64,000 nt of DNA, taken from contig CBKWJC010000027.1 of NCBI GenBank assembly GCA_966674685.1, forward strand, positions 5,839-69,838. The letters are read 5' to 3'. The notes under the pieces were generated by a model. It saw only the letters and a list, made by a program, of their open reading frames with translations. It had not been told where the DNA came from and did not search any database. Shown here in pieces: positions 16,952-25,252 of this stretch. This DNA is from Thainema sp966674685 (GTDB taxonomy: Bacteria > Cyanobacteriota > Cyanobacteriia > Phormidesmidales > Phormidesmidaceae). How positions within the stretch are numbered: position 1 is the first letter of the stretch; the number at the start of each line of letters is the position of its first letter. Both the position numbers and the translations under genes were made by a program.

Positions 16952-18688
16952 TTAGTTTTTGGCGACAATATCGGAGGCCAGGGAATTTATGCTGACTGCT
17001 GGTTGTGAATCAGGATCAGCAGCGGGGGCAGCTTTGAACCAGCCCTTGTAGCGAATCGCGCTAACCAATACGAACAGTAAGTCGAGACCAACGATTCCGG
17101 CAATCATCAGTTCTGAGCCGCCCGTGCTGAAGCCGTAGCTGTGTAGTCCGGTGCCCAGAACGAAATTGACGCCATACCAGGCCATTAACACGGCATTAAA
17201 TGAAACCACGCTGGCTACCGTGATGCCAAAGTTGCCAATCCAGCCGACCAGCCGACCGTGCAGCGGAGCCAGGTAGCAGAGCAGCGCAATCAGCGCCCAG
17301 GTTTCCTTTGGATCCCAGCCCCAAAAGCGCCCCCAGGAGAAATGCGCCCAAATGCCGCCCAGAATAATCCCGGTGGTTAGCAAGAGTACCCCAGCCTGCA
17401 AAACGCGATAGTTTAACTGGGACAGATTGCGAATTCGGTCTTTGGCCTGGGGTGTAAACAGGTAGTTGCCCAAGGTGACATGTCCCAAACCCATTGCCAG
17501 AGCAAAGCTGGCGTAGCTGAGCGTAATCGTCGGTACGTGGACACTCAGCCAAAAGTTATCGCGCAGCACGGGCACCAGCGGTTCAATACTCGGATCCAGC
17601 ACAGCGGGCAGGCTATCGGCCAAAATCAAACACAGCACCGACAGCGGCGCAGCGGCGAGCAGGTAATAGCGAGCGCGATAGATTAGCTCGAAAATCAAGG
17701 CAAACGCCGCAATGCCGAAGCCGACCCAGATCACCGACTCATACATATTGGTCACGGGTGGCCGACCCGCCACCTGCATCCGCAGAATAAAGCCGTAGCT
17801 CTGTACCAAGATGCCAGCAGTGAAAATACCAATGGCGCTCCAGTACAAATCCAGAGGCTTTAGCCAGAGCGCGAGTAACATGACGAGAAATGCGATCGCA
17901 TATAGCACCCAGGCTTTAGCAAAGGGATGAAAGCCGCTGAAGAACACTTCTCGCTTGAGAATACTGGGCGCAGGGTAAACGTCTGGGCTGAGATTCACCA
18001 GATTTTGATGCAGTGCCGATGCGATCGCGTTGATGGTTTCTGTGTTGCGATCGCTGAGGTTATACACCTGCTTGAGCTGATCAAACTGGGCTTGCAGTGC
18101 CGCCGCTTGTTCTGGTGCATAGTATTCCGTAGCCTCGGCTAAACTGACCCATTTGCCCTTGATATCACTGGGATGGGGCACCAGCGGTAGATTTCCTGTG
18201 CCGACTGTCCGCAGCATTAGGTCTAGGCGCTCTTCAATCGTCTGAGCCTCGCGCTCATCGCGGGTTAGGTTTTCGTCCTCAATCTGCTTGCGACGAGCGG
18301 TTAAGACAACCTCACCCAGTCCGGAATAGGCCAGTTCCTTAAAGCTGAAATACTTGCGCTCTACGTCTAAGCCCAGCGCTTCCTTCAGCGGGCGATAGCT
18401 GAACAGCACAAACGGTTCGTCGTTCCAGTCGCGGTTGTTGAACCACATGGAAAGGTACGCTTGCTGATAGTCCAGCTTTTCGCCATTGCTCACAGTGTAG
18501 TGGGTGGAACCGTGAATCTTGGCGACGGTTTCACGGGCGACGGTATCTAGCGGCTTTTTGCGGCCATCGAGCTGAACGGCTAGCGTTTGCAGCGATTCTG
18601 TCGGCGCGGGCTGAAACTGGCTGAGCGGCAGCACAATCAGCAAAATGCCCAGGCAAAGACCAATGAAGTATTTCAGCGCTTTCATCAT
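16952..18688 (-). CDS. CcsA-like cytochrome c synthase subunit (System II), large form
   Basis: From the ATG at 18688 this is a 578-residue membrane protein. Residues 1-25 form a first membrane helix; about 30-250 form a large extracytoplasmic domain (VQLDGRKKPLDTVARETVAKIHG); the rest is the CcsA/CcsB-type polytopic heme handling domain with the WWD motif WGRFWGWDPKETWALI and conserved histidines (HVPTITLSYASF, HFSWGRFW). It should deliver and attach heme to apocytochromes c together with the ResB-like protein next door. Usual cyanobacterial CcsA is about 320-350 residues and lacks the N-terminal domain. A longer frame to 18805 runs through a REP palindrome and is unlikely to be translated. 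It follows the ResB-like gene on the same strand. Confidence 0.85.
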   Translation of the reverse strand: MMKALKYFIGLCLGILLIVLPLSQFQPAPTESLQTLAVQLDGRKKPLDTVARETVAKIHGSTHYTVSNGEKLDYQQAYLSMWFNNRDWNDEPFVLFSYRPLKEALGLDVERKYFSFKELAYSGLGEVVLTARRKQIEDENLTRDEREAQTIEERLDLMLRTVGTGNLPLVPHPSDIKGKWVSLAEATEYYAPEQAAALQAQFDQLKQVYNLSDRNTETINAIASALHQNLVNLSPDVYPAPSILKREVFFSGFHPFAKAWVLYAIAFLVMLLALWLKPLDLYWSAIGIFTAGILVQSYGFILRMQVAGRPPVTNMYESVIWVGFGIAAFALIFELIYRARYYLLAAAPLSVLCLILADSLPAVLDPSIEPLVPVLRDNFWLSVHVPTITLSYASFALAMGLGHVTLGNYLFTPQAKDRIRNLSQLNYRVLQAGVLLLTTGIILGGIWAHFSWGRFWGWDPKETWALIALLCYLAPLHGRLVGWIGNFGITVASVVSFNAVLMAWYGVNFVLGTGLHSYGFSTGGSELMIAGIVGLDLLFVLVSAIRYKGWFKAAPAADPDSQPAVSINSLASDIVAKN

Positions 18689-18737
18689 GATTTTGGGTTG
18701 ATCTCTTGATGGCTTGTATGATGTGGAATTTGCGTCT

Positions 18738-18762
18738 GTAGGGGCGAATGGCCATTCGCCCT
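18738..18762. repeat. REP-like palindrome, GGGCGAATGG type
   Basis: GTAGGGGCGAATGGCCATTC followed by GCCCT is the best palindrome of the family in this window. It lies between the ResB-like and CcsA-like genes. Confidence 0.7.
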
Positions 18763-18816
18763 GACCCAACGTATCGGATGTATTTGTCACACAATATGCA
18801 CACAAATCGACACCCT

Positions 18817-18845
18817 ATAGGGGCAAATGACCGTTTGTCCCTACG
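18817..18845. repeat. REP-like palindrome, diverged copy
   Basis: ATAGGGGCAAATGACCGTTT followed by GTCCCTACG is a diverged member of the GGGCGAATGG family, only about 55 bases from the previous copy, just after the ResB-like stop codon. Confidence 0.6.
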
Positions 18846-18850
18846 TAACG

Positions 18851-20701
18851 TTAATTGCGACCCGCTAACACAGGGGATTTGTCTAGTGCTGGGTTGGGAC
18901 TCTGTTCAGGGGCAGAAGCAGAATGTGCGATCGCACCCTCACCCCCCTCATCTTGTTTGACTTGCCGAGACTTACGCGACTTTACCAACCCTGGCCCGTA
19001 GAACATCACTGTAATCCCACCAATTACCAAGGCCGAACCGCTCCAGGTCAACACCGTCACCCAGAGCGGCTCCCGCTTTACCTGGAGAGTAGACTGCTGC
19101 AAATCACCTGGATTCCAAGACGCCTGAGCAATCTTCCAGCCTTGATACCAAGTGGGGTGATTCATCCAGACATTGCGGTGTTCAACGCGACCGCTGTGTG
19201 GATCATCAATGCGAATTTGGCTCGTCCACATAGCGACGGATTCGCTGCCTTCGTTGCGCTCAACAATAAAATCGTCCAGCTTGACCGCAAACGGCAGTTC
19301 CAACATGCGGGGACTAAAAGCGGCGTAATAGTCTTGTGACGGATCAGGAGACGGATCAGAAGTTGCGATCGCAGTGGGTTCGCCCCAGGGTAGCCACTGC
19401 TGCTGACCATTCGGTGCTTCGACCAGCAGCGCCGGACTGCCTGCCGCAAATTCCGGTGGCACAGGCACAATCTGGCGATTCACCTGCGCGTGGTCTAAAT
19501 AGTCGGCTAGCGAAATCTGAAAATCAGCCCAGCCCGGAGTGACCGATTGCCCGACCGTGAGCTGCCCGGATTGAAAGCCTTTGGAAGAACGCGCCGCATA
19601 GTACAGCGTTTCATTCGGTGCGACAATGACGCGAAAGTAATCGGCTGGCTCGTGCGGTTCAATCGTGTAGCCGATCTGCACGTCGAGGGATTCACCGGAA
19701 ACCAGCGTCCGAATGGGTTCAAAGTCCGGCTTAGCAAATATGTACCAGCGTTCTAAAGTCTCACCCTGACTGACTTCAAGCTGCACGGCTGGATTCTGCA
19801 ACTGTTGGGATGCGGTTGCGGGCTGGTTCTGACCATTGAGCCGAAAATCCGGCCAGAAACCGAGCAGCTTAATCTGTAATTCGCCGACGCTGAGAGGTTT
19901 CTGGAGTGATTGCTGTACATCAATTGTGTGGGACGTTTGCATCGCAGTCGGAACGTTCACGCTCAAAACGCCAAACTGTCCAGTGGCTGAGTCTTTCGGA
20001 GCCGTGAGCAACTGCTGGAGTTTCGCCTCATCCTCAGCTCGCACCATTGCCAACTGGGCTGGGCCAATCTCCATTTGTCGATAGCCGCTGGGCGCTAAAG
20101 CCAGCCAGCGCTCCAGGGTTTGGCCCATGCGATCGCTGTTCAATCTCAACCGCACTGCTGGATTTTTCACCTCGCCATCATTGGTAAAGCTGACCGATTT
20201 AATCGTATTTTCCTGATAGTTCAGCAGCTTAAAACCCGCGAACTGATCGGGCGATACCGAGCTATCCGGCTTGATATAAATAGTTGCTTGCTGCGCTGGT
20301 TGCCCTAGTGACGCGACTTCCAGCAGTTCACCTTCCACCCGCACTCGGTTGTTCGCCATGCTATCGGTGCGTACCAGCAGCATCCCTTCTACGCTCAGGT
20401 GGATCACCGCTGCCGACCCCGCAATCAGCACAATCAGCCCCAAATGGGTCAAAGCAAAGCCAACCTTGCGGGCACCGCGCCAGGGATAGCGACTCAGCGC
20501 CGAAATGCCCAAGTTCACGGCCAGTAGGAACATCAGCCCGCCAAACCAGGGGCTTTTGTAGATCTGCTGCTGAACCGTGGCGGAACCGACCTGGGTTTCG
20601 TAGAACGTCGCCCAGATTAGAATGCTCGCGATCGCAACCAGCAGCGGCACGGCTAACCGGATTGAACCCATGAAACGAAGCAGCGAGGCAACCATAAGCA
20701 A
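18851..20701 (-). CDS. ResB/Ccs1-like cytochrome c synthase subunit, large form
   Basis: This membrane protein of about 615 residues begins LLRFMGSIRLAVPLLVAIASIL, the ResB/Ccs1 first helix, followed by WATFYETQVGSATVQQQIYKSPWF and further helices (RYPWRGARKVGFALTHLGLI) before a long extracytoplasmic region and a last helix near 555-580. ResB partners CcsA to hold and ligate heme onto apocytochrome c. Usual cyanobacterial Ccs1 is about 450 residues, so this is a larger type resembling those of other bacterial phyla. The listed start is TTG; an ATG two codons later gives MVASLLRF and is more likely. The nirA promoter region lies upstream, divergent. Confidence 0.85.
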   Translation of the reverse strand: MLMVASLLRFMGSIRLAVPLLVAIASILIWATFYETQVGSATVQQQIYKSPWFGGLMFLLAVNLGISALSRYPWRGARKVGFALTHLGLIVLIAGSAAVIHLSVEGMLLVRTDSMANNRVRVEGELLEVASLGQPAQQATIYIKPDSSVSPDQFAGFKLLNYQENTIKSVSFTNDGEVKNPAVRLRLNSDRMGQTLERWLALAPSGYRQMEIGPAQLAMVRAEDEAKLQQLLTAPKDSATGQFGVLSVNVPTAMQTSHTIDVQQSLQKPLSVGELQIKLLGFWPDFRLNGQNQPATASQQLQNPAVQLEVSQGETLERWYIFAKPDFEPIRTLVSGESLDVQIGYTIEPHEPADYFRVIVAPNETLYYAARSSKGFQSGQLTVGQSVTPGWADFQISLADYLDHAQVNRQIVPVPPEFAAGSPALLVEAPNGQQQWLPWGEPTAIATSDPSPDPSQDYYAAFSPRMLELPFAVKLDDFIVERNEGSESVAMWTSQIRIDDPHSGRVEHRNVWMNHPTWYQGWKIAQASWNPGDLQQSTLQVKREPLWVTVLTWSGSALVIGGITVMFYGPGLVKSRKSRQVKQDEGGEGAIAHSASAPEQSPNPALDKSPVLAGRN

Positions 20702-21792
20702 AAATCGTGTGGTGCAAATTACAACTCTCTTCTTTAGGTTGGATATCGTTTCTATTTTGTTCTGTGACTAAAGTTGCAAAATCGTTGGCCGAAATGCAAA
20801 AAGAGAATGCCATTGATTCGGCTTTTGCATCTGACTGATACATTTGGGCCGATTTAATCATTTTGTGAGGTTGCAAAATTTGCGATCGGGGTTACAATCT
20901 CCTGCTTTTTTGAATCAAGAAAGCTTAAACAGTTGAATTGAGAAAACTAATCCAGTGTCATGATTTCAAATGTTGGGCTGAGCCTATATCAGGTAATTGG
21001 ATGATTCTAGATTTTATAAGCGTAGGAGATAGCCTATTAGAGCTGAACCTCAAGTACTAATCCTAAGCTCCATAAATCGTTGTTTTAGCTAGTCACCTCT
21101 ATTTATTGAGCTTATTGAGCAAAAACGCTGAATTGACTCCTGACAGGCTACAAACTGTTTCAGAACGCTAGATGAAGTGATAAGTTTGCGATCGCATCTG
21201 TGTCTTATCGGCTTCCCAATTGATGCCAAAATCGCTGAAAAGCCAATAAATCAATGCTTTAAGCCAGCTCTAAGTCGCTTAATGTGGTCGCATAATGCAT
21301 TTTTTGCATAATCCCTATGCGAAAAAGGCGACAGAAAACAAAAACGGTAGTGGAATTTACAAAAAACAGCTTTTTTTTTGAATAATTTGTTTCCAGACAT
21401 CATTACTACAGAGGCGCAGGAGAAAAATTTATTTGAATTCTTATCCTGGATTTGTAGATTTCAACAGCTAAACGTTGAGGCTGGTGATTAAAAATAGAAT
21501 TGCTCCTTTCGAGGAATTTAAATTAAAGCCAGCCCGACTTTTTTGCACAGTTGATTTTTAGATGTAGAAGCTATTGAGTATAAGAAGTCGTTGTTTGAGC
21601 ATTGTGGCGGCCTGACTTTGAATTTATTAATTAAAGCTAAAGCAACCGCAATGTTAATTTCAGACGTTCAAGCTGAACATTGATAGAAATCTCGATTGCT
21701 TAAGATAGCTCCAAAATTAACCGTACTAGGTTTTTGAAATCTAGGTTTTGTATTTGAAGCAAAGCCCAACAGTAGGGATAGAGGTTAGTATC
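20702..21792. promoter_or_regulatory. Long control region between ResB-like gene and nirA
   Basis: About 1.1 kb of AT-rich DNA separates the divergent ResB-like and nirA genes. It contains one perfect NtcA site with a matched -10 box (listed separately), a T9 run at 21371-21379, and one HIP1 site near 21188. No open frame with coding character was seen. The distance from the predicted start of transcription to the nirA start codon is about 400 bases, so a long untranslated leader is implied. Confidence 0.65.
21347..21388 (+). promoter_or_regulatory. NtcA-activated (class II) promoter for nirA operon
   Basis: GTAGTGGAATTTAC at 21347-21360 is an exact GTA-N8-TAC NtcA site. Twenty-two bases downstream is TAATTT (21383-21388), an exact TAN3T -10 box. 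This spacing is that of known NtcA class II promoters, where the NtcA site replaces the -35 box and lies about 41 bases before the start of transcription, here near 21394. Nitrogen control through NtcA is the established mode for nirA operons. Confidence 0.85.
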
Positions 21793-23346
21793 GTGACCAA
21801 CGTAGGCACAAAACCGACAACCGGGCTTAATAAATTTGAGAAATTCAAGGCTGAGAAGGATGGGCTAGCTGTTAAACAAGAGCTTGACCACTTTGCTCAG
21901 ATTGGCTGGGAAGCGATTGATACCGACGATCGCGACCATCGGCTCAAGTGGCTGGGTGTGTTCTTCCGCCCGGTGACTCCTGGCAAATTCATGCTGCGAC
22001 TGCGGATGCCCAGCGGTATCATCAACAGCGCTCAAATGCGGGTGCTGGCGGAAATTGTGCAGCGCTACGGTGATGACGGTAACGCCGATATCACCACGCG
22101 GCAGAACCTCCAACTGCGCGGCATTCGGATTGAGGATGTGCCAGACATCTTCCGCCGCTTTGAGCAGGTTGGCCTAACCAGTATTCAGTCCGGCATGGAC
22201 AATGTCCGCAACATCACAGGTTCGCCTGTGGCAGGCATTGATGCCGATGAGCTGATGGATACCCGTGATCTGGTCAAGCAGGTGCAGGACATGATCACCA
22301 ACGGCGGGGAAGGCAATCCGGCGTTTACCAATCTGCCGCGCAAGTTCAATATTGCGATCGCAGGCTGTCGAGATAATTCAGTTCATGCTGAAATCAACGA
22401 CATTGCCTATGTTCCGGCCTTCAAGGATGGCACCTTTGGCTTCAACGTTTTAGTTGGGGGCTTCTTCTCCGCCAAGCGTTGCGAAGCAGCGGTATCGCTG
22501 AACGCCTGGGTGACACCGGATCAGGTGGTTGACCTCAGCCGAGCCATTCTGGAAGTCTATCGCGACAATGGTTTGCGCTCAAATCGGCAAAAAGCGCGGC
22601 TCATGTGGCTGATCGACGAATGGGGCATGGATAAATTCCGCACCGAGGTTGAGCAGCAGTTGGGCTACTCTCTCCAGTCAGAAGCTGAACAAGATGAAAT
22701 CGTTTGGGAAAAGCGAGATCACGTCGGCGTGTATCCGCAGAAACAAGCGGGCTTGAACTATGTAGGGCTACACGTCCCCGTCGGACGGCTCTATGCCAAA
22801 GATATGTTTGAGCTGGCGCGGATTGCGGAAGTCTACGGCGATGGCGAGATTCGGCTCACAGTTGAGCAAAATCTGATCATTCCTAATGTGCCAGATTCCC
22901 GACTAGAGGACTTGCTCAAAGAGCCGCTGCTGAAGGTGTTCACCATCGATCCACCTGCTTTAGAACGAGCCTTGGTGTCCTGTACAGGCAATCAGTTCTG
23001 CAACTTTGCCCTGATTGAAACCAAGAATCGGGCACTGGCGCTGGTGCATGAGCTGGATCTGGAGCTGGATGTACCCAAATCCGTGCGAATTCACTGGACA
23101 GGTTGCCCCAACTCCTGCGGTCAGCCCCAGGTGGCTGACATTGGCCTGATGGGAACCAAGACTCGCAAAGACGGCAAAACCGTGGAAGCAGTGGATATCT
23201 ACATGGGCGGCAAAGTGGGCAAGGATGCTCAACTCGGCACCTGTGTGATGAAAAGTATTCCCTGCGAAGACTTGAAGCCCTTGCTGCGAGATCTACTGAT
23301 CGAAAAGTTTGATGCTCGTCCGAAACAGGAAATGGTGGAAGCCTAA
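21793..23346 (+). CDS. nirA: Ferredoxin-nitrite reductase
   Basis: This enzyme reduces nitrite to ammonium with six electrons from ferredoxin. The GTG at 21793, ten bases after GAGG, gives a 517-residue protein starting VTNVGTKPTTGLNKFEKFKAEKDG, like other cyanobacterial NirA; a TTG at 21748 would add 15 residues of no family likeness. Both nitrite/sulfite reductase half-domains are present (LRMPSGIINSAQMR; ADITTRQNLQLRG). The siroheme/[4Fe-4S] cysteines are seen as CTGNQFC and CPNSC. It is first in the nirA-nrtP-narB operon, under the NtcA promoter at 21347. There is no C-terminal ferredoxin-domain fusion. Confidence 0.96.
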   Translation: MTNVGTKPTTGLNKFEKFKAEKDGLAVKQELDHFAQIGWEAIDTDDRDHRLKWLGVFFRPVTPGKFMLRLRMPSGIINSAQMRVLAEIVQRYGDDGNADITTRQNLQLRGIRIEDVPDIFRRFEQVGLTSIQSGMDNVRNITGSPVAGIDADELMDTRDLVKQVQDMITNGGEGNPAFTNLPRKFNIAIAGCRDNSVHAEINDIAYVPAFKDGTFGFNVLVGGFFSAKRCEAAVSLNAWVTPDQVVDLSRAILEVYRDNGLRSNRQKARLMWLIDEWGMDKFRTEVEQQLGYSLQSEAEQDEIVWEKRDHVGVYPQKQAGLNYVGLHVPVGRLYAKDMFELARIAEVYGDGEIRLTVEQNLIIPNVPDSRLEDLLKEPLLKVFTIDPPALERALVSCTGNQFCNFALIETKNRALALVHELDLELDVPKSVRIHWTGCPNSCGQPQVADIGLMGTKTRKDGKTVEAVDIYMGGKVGKDAQLGTCVMKSIPCEDLKPLLRDLLIEKFDARPKQEMVEA

Positions 23347-23450
23347 CTTTTCTAATAGGACAGCACAATCGGCACGGGGTAAGTTTTCGAGCAGGATTTG
23401 CCCCTTGTACTCAACTGTTTTTGCTCGCTGATGATTTAGGAAGGTGTGAC

Positions 23451-24995
23451 ATGCTCACGGAGCTAGTAACGAGAGCGACGCACGGTCGCTACCGCGTCTT
23501 ACATTTAACTTGGTTTGCCTTTTTCTTGACCTTTGTTGTTTGGTTTAACTTCGCGCCTTTGGCAACTGCGGCTGCTGAGGATATGGGTCTTGAAACCGCT
23601 CAACTCCGGACTCTGGCCATTTGTAACGTGGCGCTGACGGTTCCAGCTCGCATCATCATCGGCATGCTGCTGGACAAGTTTGGCCCTCGGATTACCTACT
23701 CAGTGCTGCTGGTTTATGCCGCGATTCCCTGTCTGATCTTTGCAACGGCGCAGGACTTCACTACGTTGGTTATCGGTCGTCTGCTGCTGGGTATTGTTGG
23801 TGCGGGCTTCGTGATCGGTATCCGCATGGTTGCTGAATGGTTCCCACCCAAAGAAATTGGTGTAGCAGAAGGCATCTACGGTGGCTGGGGCAACTTCGGT
23901 TCAGCAGCAGCGGCATTCACTCTGCCGACCATTGCGGCTTGGCTGGCGTTCGGTGCTCCGGCGGCAGGTGGTGAAGCCCTGCTCAACTGGCGAGCTGCGA
24001 TCGCAGGTACAGGCATCATCGCTGCTCTCTACGGCGTATTCTACTTTTTCAGCGTCAGCGATACCCCTGAAGGCCGCACCTACCAGCGCCCCAATCGACA
24101 CGGCGGCATGGAAGTCACCTCCAAGCGCGACTTCTGGTTCTCGATCATCATGAACATTCCCCTCGTTGGCGTACTCGGTCTACTCGCTTGGCGTCTAGCT
24201 GGAGTTGGCCTGTACGGTCAGGGAACGCTCTATGGAATTTGGGCTTGTTTGGTTGTCCTCTATGCATTCCAGTTCTACAAAGCGTGGACGGTAAACAGCG
24301 ACCTAATGACCGGACGCAAAGTTTACCCGGCTGAAGATCGCTATAGCTTCAAGCAGGTTGCCATTCTCGACCTCACCTATGTCGTTAACTTTGGTTCCGA
24401 GCTAGCAGTTGTTTCGATGCTGCCCGCCTTCTTTGAAATGACCTTTGGCTTGAGCAAGGCTGCTGCGGGGATGATTGCGGCCAGCTACGCCTTCATGAAC
24501 CTGATGTCTCGTCCGGGTGGTGGCTTGATTTCCGATAAGCTCGGTAGCCGCAAGTGGACAATGGCGGTTCTGACAATCGGTATGGGCATTGGCTACCTGA
24601 TGATGGGTAGCGTGGGTTCTGGCTGGTGGTTGCCTGCTGCGGTGCTGCTGACAATGGCTTGCTCTTTCTTCGTTCAGGCGGGTGAAGGCTCCACTTTTGC
24701 CATCGTGCCGCTGATTAAGCGCCGCGTCACGGGTCAGATTGCAGGTAACGTCGGTGCATACGGTAACGTGGGTGCGGTTTGCTACCTAACTCTTTACAGC
24801 CTTCTGCCCGAAGGTGCGGTTGGCAACGCCATCTTCTTCCAGACGCTCGGTATTGCCTCGCTCATCGTTGGTTTCCTCTGTGCATTCGTCCTGAACGAGC
24901 CCAAAGGTTCCTTTGCGGAATTCCATGAAGGCGAGGAAGAGTATCACTCTGAGAGCGTACCTGCCTTTGTCGATGGCGAGTCTCGCGTCATTTAG
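23451..24995 (+). CDS. nrtP: Nitrate/nitrite MFS transporter NrtP (NarK family)
   Basis: The ATG at 23451 follows an AGGAAGG ribosome binding site and gives 514 residues with about 12 membrane helices; a longer frame from 23421 lacks such a site. Family signatures are present: GMLLDKFGPR in the loop between helices 2 and 3, the first nitrate signature GGWGNFGSAAAAFTLPTIA, and the second NVGAYGNVGAVCYLT. It takes up nitrate and nitrite. Many freshwater cyanobacteria use an ABC transporter (NrtABCD) instead; no nrtABCD gene is seen here. It sits 104 bases after nirA and before narB, as in other NrtP-type operons. Confidence 0.95.
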   Translation: MLTELVTRATHGRYRVLHLTWFAFFLTFVVWFNFAPLATAAAEDMGLETAQLRTLAICNVALTVPARIIIGMLLDKFGPRITYSVLLVYAAIPCLIFATAQDFTTLVIGRLLLGIVGAGFVIGIRMVAEWFPPKEIGVAEGIYGGWGNFGSAAAAFTLPTIAAWLAFGAPAAGGEALLNWRAAIAGTGIIAALYGVFYFFSVSDTPEGRTYQRPNRHGGMEVTSKRDFWFSIIMNIPLVGVLGLLAWRLAGVGLYGQGTLYGIWACLVVLYAFQFYKAWTVNSDLMTGRKVYPAEDRYSFKQVAILDLTYVVNFGSELAVVSMLPAFFEMTFGLSKAAAGMIAASYAFMNLMSRPGGGLISDKLGSRKWTMAVLTIGMGIGYLMMGSVGSGWWLPAAVLLTMACSFFVQAGEGSTFAIVPLIKRRVTGQIAGNVGAYGNVGAVCYLTLYSLLPEGAVGNAIFFQTLGIASLIVGFLCAFVLNEPKGSFAEFHEGEEEYHSESVPAFVDGESRVI

Positions 24996-25127
24996 GAAAT
25001 GCTCTATAAACGTCCTACTTGATGCTTAGTGCAATTCGTTTGCGTTGAACTCCATTGGACTGGAGCTTGGCATAGTCTAGGCTCCAGTCTCTTAGTCTCA
25101 TAAGTAGCTGCATATAAATAAATGCAT

Positions 25128-25187
25128 ATCTAAGAACCGGGGGAGCGCCCCGGAGGGGAGCTCCCCCGGTTCTTAGATGCGTTTTTT
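25128..25187. terminator. Long hairpin with T-run between nrtP and narB
   Basis: Arms 25128-25146 and 25160-25178 are perfect 19-bp complements, with a further CCCC-GGA-GGGG hairpin at the top. GCGTTTTTT follows. It has the form of a strong terminator for nrtP, or a partial stop that lowers narB expression, since narB lies only 66 bases on in the same direction. The GGA top loop links it to the window's palindrome family. Confidence 0.7.
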
Positions 25188-25252
25188 AGCCAACCTACTT
25201 ATATCAAGATATTTAGATATCAGAAAGCTGCATCGGCCATTGCGGAGGAACT

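Noticed and set aside
16639..17008. Open frames with LNPSPTGRGT and WEKGLGDEG inside the intergenic region near 16.7 kb
   Set aside because: These are translations of the nested MITE; the peptide is characteristic of the dispersed repeat, not of a gene.
18689..18805. N-terminal extension of the CcsA-like protein to 18805
   Set aside because: The stretch is translated from a REP palindrome and lacks a membrane or family pattern; the ATG at 18688 directly precedes the first membrane helix.
20361..20876. 171-residue minus-strand frame overlapping the start of the ResB-like gene
   Set aside because: It starts at TTG without a ribosome binding site and lies in another frame over a conserved ResB membrane region; the sequence matches no family.
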